Shown here: piece by piece, positions 50,901 to 59,900 of the stretch
Layout of the letters: each line of letters opens with the position of its first letter
Position numbering within the stretch: position 1 is the first letter of the stretch
Source: Liolophura sinensis
Taxonomy: Eukaryota > Mollusca > Polyplacophora > Chitonida > Chitonidae
Length of the DNA: 64,000 bases
NCBI RefSeq assembly: GCF_032854445.1
Contig: NC_088295.1
Span: 40,103,385 to 40,167,384, forward strand
Direction: 5' to 3'
Notes under the pieces: generated by a model
Database searches by the model: none
Seen by the model: only the letters and a program-made list of their open reading frames with translations
What the model was told of the DNA's origin: nothing
Position numbers and translations under genes: made by a program

Positions 50901-53900
50901 CTCTCGGCAAAGTTATGAAAGGGATTTTATTAGGCTCTCATTTTTGAAGTCCAGGTTCCAGCTAAAGATGGCTATAACATGGTCATTATACCACTTATAA
51001 GTTTCAACACTGTCCAATCAAAACAGATGAAGATGAGTTTACAAAAAATGTTTTCGGACAGACAGAGAAGCTGATCGCCAATAAAGGCCGAGATAAAAAT
51101 TTGTACAACCAGTTTATTGTTTGAAGATGAAACAAAGTGTAAGCCAGTCCTAAAGACATACCTCTGATGTTGAACAGAATGAACTACATTTTTTAAATGC
51201 AACAAAACACATAATCAAACATACAATGTATCAAAGTTAACAAAGTCATTTAACCCGACACATCGTCACAAAACCTCACCTTACTTCACAGTAAAATCAA
51301 GCTTTTACATGTATGTTCTTGGCAAAAAGCTATAATCATTCATTCACTCATTCATTCATTCATTCATTCAATGCTAGTTTTCTACATGCATGTTTACCTG
51401 TACATTCTTATCTCATTGATTATTTTATGATTTCCTAAATTCTGATCGGCAAAGTTATCGGCGGCTCGGTTGTTGAAGGCATGCCATGCATTCCATCGTA
51501 ACTCTCTCTTGGAGCAGTTCTCCATAAAGGGCAAGTAAACATTGTGTTGAAGGGTAACTTTCCACGGCCCTTGTCTGGGATTCAGTCTGCAAAGACAAGG
51601 AACTTTCACATTAGCATGGCTTATATTCCCCCTACCCACCTCCACTTCCAGGTGATTGTATTTCACTACATTCTGACCATAAGCTGTATTTGACTTCTGC
51701 AGAAATCTTGTGAGATCTGACAGAATGCAACAAGGCCTGTGACTTAGCCGATGACTAGATTTGCATGGATCATTTGATTTCTAGTTATTTTAACGCTTAT
51801 CCACCAATGCATTCCTTCTTTAAAATCCAATGGGTAAAGTGTGGACATATATGGAAGCGGGGCAGATGATTTGCATTATAATTTATTTTACACATGAAGG
51901 AAATTGGAGTGTTCCGGTAAACCAGGCCAGACCTCTGATGAACACATGAACATTTATACCTGCTTGGATAGGGGAGATAACTTCTTGTACAGGAGAGATA
52001 ACTTCTCTAAATGCCAAAAAAATTCCTCTCACATGAAAGATATATTAGATGAATATTATCATCCCAACTTGTAACTTGTGAGAAAATACCAATGTTTCTA
52101 ATAACAACTGTATGGTATCAAACCGATAATAATATTTGTAAATATTTATTATGCATGATTTCCTGATCATTTCTTATTAGATCACATAAGATAATGAGCT
52201 CTACCATACATAAAATCCATCACACAATATGAACATAACCTTGTTGACTACTGTGAATTTTTCATTGTTCTCACATGTTTTCAGCTCTAGTTCAAAGAGC
52301 TTGGTGGATGTAGGCTTTAACCCCATCAGTCCAAGTAGACAGCCTGTTTCCAGCACTTTTAACATTGAGGAGATAGGCCAAAATGAAATCTTGACTCCCT
52401 GATATAACAAAAGGGCCTCAAAAAGAGATGTTTGGACACCCTCTTTCACATTTCTGGCTAACCCCCTCCATTGTAGCATGTGTACTTTAACTTTAAACAA
52501 CTTTAAACAAATCATATTTTGCACTTACTTGTTCTCTGACATGGCCGCTAACAATGAAGGAGGAAAGTCTTGAATCATGGAGATGTCATCTGTGGCATGA
52601 GAGAAAAGCCGCTGACAGATCATCACTTTGTTTCTGAAAAAAGATTATGTACTGTTTAATGTTTATTTGCATCAAATTTCACCAGGCTTACACTCATCTA
52701 CACACCTGAGTAACACTTTATACATTCATAAATATCTACTGCCCTATAAGAAGGTGACAAGATATAACAAAATCCCTCCTTTTAAAATGCAAATTGAAGC
52801 CTCAGAACTAGAGTAGCTGGCAAATGATGGCCTCTGTTCACAGCGCAGCTCAAATTTAGCTTCACGTACAGTACAGGACACCAATCAAGATATCAACCAG
52901 CAACCATATACAAGGCTCCTACATCAAGAACAGTTAACAGTCTTCATACTGATTACGTATTTTATGAATTTGATTTGTGTTTTATGCTGTACTCAAGAAT
53001 ATTTCACTTATACAACAGCAGGCAGTATTATGGTGGGGGGAAACCGGGTCTTCTTATTGATAAGCACAATTCTAACTATAATGTCGGTGTGCCAGTAATT
53101 GTTCATCTGATTAAATGAAGTCCACTGAACCTGATGCACATCGAGTCAATTTTCTGTTGCCATTATGGCAGGGATTGAAAAATACATTTAAGTATGAAAA
53201 CATTATGGTGATTTATGCTCATGGGAGACAACTCTTACTGGTCGTTTTTTAGCATGCGCTTACATGACCTCAGTTAATATGTGGTGTGTGTAGTTCAAGA
53301 GATTAGTGAAGTTCATACTACTATCAGCCATTACGGGCTTTACGCACACAACTTACTGACACTGTTTATCAGACACGATGTTCACAAAATTAACTGCATA
53401 CACATCAATACCTAAATGCTCACACAACATACTGTTTTTCTAGACTTCGGTGGAGCTGAGTGAACAACGCGGTCATAGCTGGAAGCAGGTGACTATCCAA
53501 ATCTTACACAGTATTCTCCCTTCAATCAATGAATACCAAAATATATGTTTGGCCGTTTCACTAACTATTATAAAAACAGTTACACAGTGGTCGGCGGTCA
53601 TGCCTGGAGCATCTCAGAGTGTTAAAAAAACCAGGGCCATCACCTACTGCTTCGAGATCAAAATATTTGAAAAATTATTTTAACTAGTAAGTTGTAAATT
53701 ATATCTATTTCTTGTGATTTCAGCTGAGGTATGTAACAATGTAATATTCACGTTTTTCATATGCTAAAAGTGCAATTGCATATGTATATAGTTTCTAAAT
53801 GTCTCTGGGAAGAAAAAAATTGTACTTTTTGAAAGTGACTGTCTTGTCATTCAATGTTTAATCTGTAATTCTGTTATTCTTAGAAGACAATGGGGTATAA

Positions 53901-56900
53901 TGTTAGAGAAATTGGAAATACACTGCTGCATCACTCGTACCAAAAGCAGATACACGGCTAAAAGTTATTACAGGATTCAAGTGACGTCAGCAGAAACATC
54001 TGCGGCCACAAGTCATGTACATAACTCATGTATGAACTGAAAACTGGCAACATTTTAATGGTTATGATTTTCTAAATATGTGTGATTTCGCTCACTTTGA
54101 ACTGTGATATCTGAGTTGTGCAACATAACAAAAATAACCAGGCATTCAGAGAACCAGTAGTTTGCCTGATTGAGCAGTTCATAAAATTGCATAATGTTCA
54201 AGTGAGGTGATATGTTCCTTTAATGACCTCAAAACCAAAATAACACAGAATCACACTGTCATACACAAGTATTATTCTCTAATCAGACAATGCTAAGTTC
54301 TTCCTTTAAATCAACAAGAAATGCCACAATTATTATACAGTCACAAATATGACTAGGCCTAAAGATTGCAGAGCTGTGACTTTGTATGTTATAGAGTTAT
54401 GGAGCGATGGTAGAAGTTTCACCGTGGGCAGTGGTCTTTGATATAGAAATTGAGCACTGCATTTGGTAATCCTTGTATTATGCATGGCAAGAGCAACTCT
54501 GTGAATGGCTGAGCAAATGTTGAGCTATGGTAATAAAAACTTCCTTGTGAGAACTGCTTGATATGCGAATCACTACTAACAATTGGCTATGATTGGCTGA
54601 GAAAATACCCAGCTGCCAACAGTTACTGCCTAGGTGGATGCATGGTTTAAACATTCTGTCACAGTCTATGAAGGCACATGCATGACTGGATCCTTGTACT
54701 AATATAGATGTGGGAAGCCTTGTAACGATAATGCATATACCAGAGAAAATGAAGACCAAAAATTAGGTGAACTTTAACATTCCATAACTCTGGTAAAGTA
54801 GCTATAGAGACAATAAGCTTCTCTAGGTGTTAGCAAAAGAAACTATAACCCTGTATAAGAGGCTTATAGAAGTCCACAAAACAGCAAAATGATGAAAATC
54901 AAACAAATCTGGTAAAAACTCCAGAGGAGCTTGGCTATCAGTACTCATCATGTGGTAAGTCTTCACAAAAATCGCAGCCCTACATGAAGGTTTTCTTGAT
55001 TACCGATACAAGAAATGGGTAAATTTGGCATAGTCCACAAAACCTCGAAAACAATAGTCACAGAGATCCTGTGTCAAAAAATTGTAGCCCTGTGTAGAGG
55101 CTTTCTAGAGAAGTTGTGTTCACTTCAGCAGTTTATGTAACTGGTAAATTTTACAGTGATATAAAAAGGACTAAAAACATTCATAAAGCCAATAAAACAA
55201 TTAAAACCAATTATAAAGTTCAACCTTCCATCAGTAAGCCCTTTGTAGATGTACATAAAATCCATGACTCCTTAAACATGAGAGCAAAAAAACACGAAAA
55301 ACATAATGACTTAACTTCACAAGGGAGCAAAGGGAGGAAGCTTAAACTTCAATCCATAAAGGAGTGTCCACTATACAGAGTGAGTGAGTGAGTGCTTGAG
55401 GTTTAACGTCGTACTTAACAATTTTTATCATATGACGACGAAGGGGTCCTCAGAGTGTATGTAACAAGTGTGGCTCCTTGTTGCGATGGATTTCCACCGC
55501 TCTTTTATCTAGTGCTGCTTCACTGAGATGAAATACGGAAGGCAAGCGAGAACCCCCAACCCCAAATGTACATTTACACACCATAACTTACACTAGGCAA
55601 GGTCTGGCAGCAACCTGCAGATAGTCATGAGTTCCTCCAATCTGCCTGGTTTCTTCCCACCACAATGCTGGCTGCTGTTGCATAAGTGAAATATTCTTGA
55701 GTACAGCATAAGACATCAACCAAATAAATAAATAAATAAATTAGATTAGACCATACTTTAGGCTAGGGAGCAAAAAAAAAAGCTTAACCTTCAGTACAGG
55801 AATGAGAGCCCATTATACAGGAGCTGAAAACAAAGGTTAATCAAACATCAACACCAACACTTCCCCAGTCTAACCATACCTCTCCTTACTTCGTACAGGT
55901 GAGCTAAAAAGGTCTGCTTGACACCTTCATGTGGGACACTTTTTCAGTGCATATAAACATTTGGTCCAGTGTTGTCTTTTCTTTAAAAAATAAACCAATC
56001 ACTCATTCACGGCTTTGTTATTGTACATTCACTTGTCCCACCTGAAGTTGCTTCGTTCCACAGACAGTCGCTTAAGGGTCTCCATGAAGCGCTTCCTGTC
56101 AGAACCCACCAACTCCACGCCGTTTAAACGAGCCTCTAACAGATACATTTCTGTCAAGCGACGCTGGAATTCTGTAAGATTATCACGGTTTGCATGAACT
56201 TCCTGAAAAAAAAAGGTAAATAAAAAAGTACACATTTAAGAATGATCACAGCATTCAAATAAATCACAAGTAACATAAAACACATGTTTTACTTACATTT
56301 TAGTATCAGTGAATGATATAAAAGTCAACTCTTGCCATTATAAGGTTTTAGAATATAATGTTTGAGATTTAATTCATCTTTTTCAATTTTGATTAATATA
56401 TTTGTAAGCTTGAAATCAGAAATCACATTCAGGCACTATCATTCAAGTCACCAGCACAAAAATAATTATAAATCCATTTTCATATACAATCTTTAGGTGA
56501 TAATCAGATAGGTGACAAGAAATATGTATGAAAAATTCATAGATTTCATTATTTGTTTGATTGGGATAATTAAGTCACTTTCAACAATATTTAGGTCATA
56601 TCATGAAGGTATCTCCTTACAGCAGGTCGGATCCAATGCCTACATATTTATAGTGCTGCCTCACTGGAAAACCATGCTGAAGAGACTAGACCCGACAATA
56701 ATCACATAATGTTGACACCAAGCCAAGCATTACTTGATTTATTCCTTCCCAAATGATTGCCAGCAGAGCTAGTGCCAAGATTACCGATTTTAAAGTCTTT
56801 GGTATGACTTAACTTGAGATTGAACACAAGATCTAGAGCTTACACACACGAAAAAAGTCATTAAGTTTATTTCACTGCTGTCAAGTGTGCAATAATAATA

Positions 56901-59900
56901 ATAAACCACAAAAACATATTACACAGTGATAAATCCTGTCAGTGCTGAAATGAGGAGTTAGAACAGAATTTATAGTAGACAACATGTGTTTTACCCACAA
57001 CAGAAATAATACACATAATAATAAGCTCACTTTTACTGAATTATAGAGTGTCTCACTGATCCAGCGCTCATTCTTCGCCCTTTCTACCTGAGGGTGAATC
57101 TGTAATAAGATTTAAGAAATAAGATTTCAACATATGATCAAGTCAAATACCATTTTCAAAAGTTCTAACAACGTGTACTGAGAAAATGAATCAAATACTT
57201 ATGTAGAAGTCAGATTTTGTACCTGCATAATCTGTGAGGTATGCTTAACCATGTTTGAAAGCTATACATGGCGTCTATATATCTGACCAATGAGCTGAAA
57301 TCATGACGACAGACAAGTAATTTGCAGGAAGTGCAAACTGCCGAAAGCACCTCAGAGATTCACAAAGTTCTTAATTTAACAGGCAAATGCAACAAATATC
57401 CCAAAGACATTATTGCTTGACAATCAGTTAACAATCAAACAGACAGCTGTTCTACGATATAACCAGATTATACAAGCAAATTAGAAAAGCAAAGTAGAAA
57501 TTCGTTTTGATGAACTCATTATTTGGACTATAATTATGTCATCATCGACGGCTAAGTAAACGCTAGGTAAGACTCTGTGGTGGCATACATTCAGCATTTA
57601 ATACATTCTTATGACTAACTGACGTTAAATTTCATTCATGGTTATTAAAGTGATTTATGTTGCAGAAGTCCGAGAGTTTTATTAATCTTCGAAAGGAGAC
57701 TTTTGTTTAAAAGACAAGTTGATATCCCATTGGAAAAATGTTAGTTTCAACAAACAAGAGTAATATTTTAAATAAGAAATTGTAAAAAAGTATTTCTTCC
57801 AAGCTTATTTATTAAATACCAAGCTGTTAAAATAATCAACTAGAACAAACAAGGAAGCGCAAGTGAAACTCACCCTCTGAAAAGCTTGCTTGTAACCTGG
57901 GTTTCTGTGAACATAATTCAAGTTTTTGGCTGTTCTCCATGCATAATTTAATGGTACTGCTATCTCCTCTATAGGCTGGAAGACGCACTCAAAATCTTTC
58001 GGCTTTTTCTGATCTGGATATAAGAACAAAAAGAAAAATGTTTTAAACATATTTTAGTTCCTTCCTTTATAATGTAATTGGCCATTGTTTAACAAGATAT
58101 GATCAGTTTACGTTCAATGACCATGTGTTGTAATTGGAATGTTACAGCTACCATGAGTTGTAATTGGAATGTTACAGCTACCATGTGTTGTAATTGGAAT
58201 GTTACAGCTACCATGTGTTGTTATTGGAATGTTACAGCTACCATGTGTTGTAATTGGAATGTTACAGCTACCATGTGTTGTAATTGGAATGTTACAGCTA
58301 CCATGTGTTGTAATTGGAATGTTACAGCTACCATGTGTTGTAATTGGAATGTTACAGCTACCATGTGTTGTAATTGGAATGTTACAGCTAGATCCAAGTA
58401 TACCTTACCATTTTTCACCATCATTTTAACCTTGGAGTTGCGAGTTTCGACACAGCAACATCATAGGAGGACAAATCCAACTTCATAGCTTGGCATAGCT
58501 TGGAAGCCTCATATTAGATTTACTTATTTATTTACCATGATTGGTGTTTTACGGCATACTCTAGAATACTTCACTTATATGGCAGCTAGCATTACAGTGG
58601 GAAGAAGCCAGGCAATGTCCACGGGAAACCCACATGCATCCGCAGGTTGCTTCCAGACCTTTCCACCTATGGCCAGATAGGAAGCCAGCATGAGCTGAAC
58701 TTGAACTCAGAGCGACCGCATTGGTGAGAAGCTCCTGTGTCATTGCTCTGCATTGGCACACTAACCATGGAGGCCTTGAATGAATGCTTGGTGTTTAATG
58801 TCCCACTTAAAATTTTTTCAGTCATATGATGACAAGGAGTTATTAGATGTGTGTACATATCCTGTGTCTTATGCCACCCAAGTGCTGTCGCCACAGAAAT
58901 ATCATGCCGAAGACACCAGACATGACACCCTACCCAGTCACATAATACTGACACCGGGTCAACCAGTCCTGTTTCCTTGCTCTAGCCTCTCAGTGCTGAG
59001 TGCCAAGCAACACAGTAACAAGTACCATTTTGACCCGACTCGGGTTTGATTCTGAATCTCTCAACTTCGATCGGACGCTCTAACCATTAGGCCACCAAAG
59101 CGATCTCCCCATATTAGATGATGTCGTTCAACATTAACTGCTGGTGGTCATACAAGGCAATGCCCAGAGAGTACAACCTTATCCAGTACCTGCCTAGTAC
59201 TTGGATGATTCTGTCAGAGAGATGTTTTCAATCTTACTTTTCACAAATATACTTCTGACAAGATGGGCTAAAATCTTCAATACATTAGATATAACTCTGG
59301 CACAGTGAAAACAAAGTACATGTACTTGAGAAACTTGATCAATAAACGTCTTAATTGTTCCAACTATAAAAATATCTAACAAAGAAATGTTGTACCTTTC
59401 AAATCTTCCAAGTGTTTGCCTAGGTAGGTTTCATATTCTATGGCAAGTTTGGCACATCCTGTAATGATCTTATCAGGTGTAACTGACTGGAAGTCTGGAA
59501 AGTCAGCCACACGCATAACCTCATTTGTCTCCGGTGTGTCTGGAGGAATTTCTGGTAATCTGATAAACACAACAAACTTAATGTTCACGGAGATCTTTAA
59601 AAACAATATTTATGATTAATGGATAAATGCCGTAAAAATGAAAAACAAAAAGTGTTGGACTAACATGACAAATTTATTTATTTATTTGATTGGTGTTTTA
59701 CGCCATACTCAAGAATATTTCACTTATACGACGGCGGCCAGCATTATGGTGGGTGGAAACCGGGCACAGCCCGGGGGAAACCCACGACCATCCGCAGGTT
59801 GCTGCCAGACCTTCCCACTTACGGCCGGAGAGGAAGCCAGCATGAGCTGGACTTGAACTCACAGCGACCGCAAACATGACAAAAGACGGCTTATAAAACC

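Noticed and set aside
58099-58488. ORFs of 129, 86 and 67 codons with a ten-residue repeat on both strands
   Set aside because: They are translations of the 30-bp minisatellite; openness in several frames at once follows from the period.
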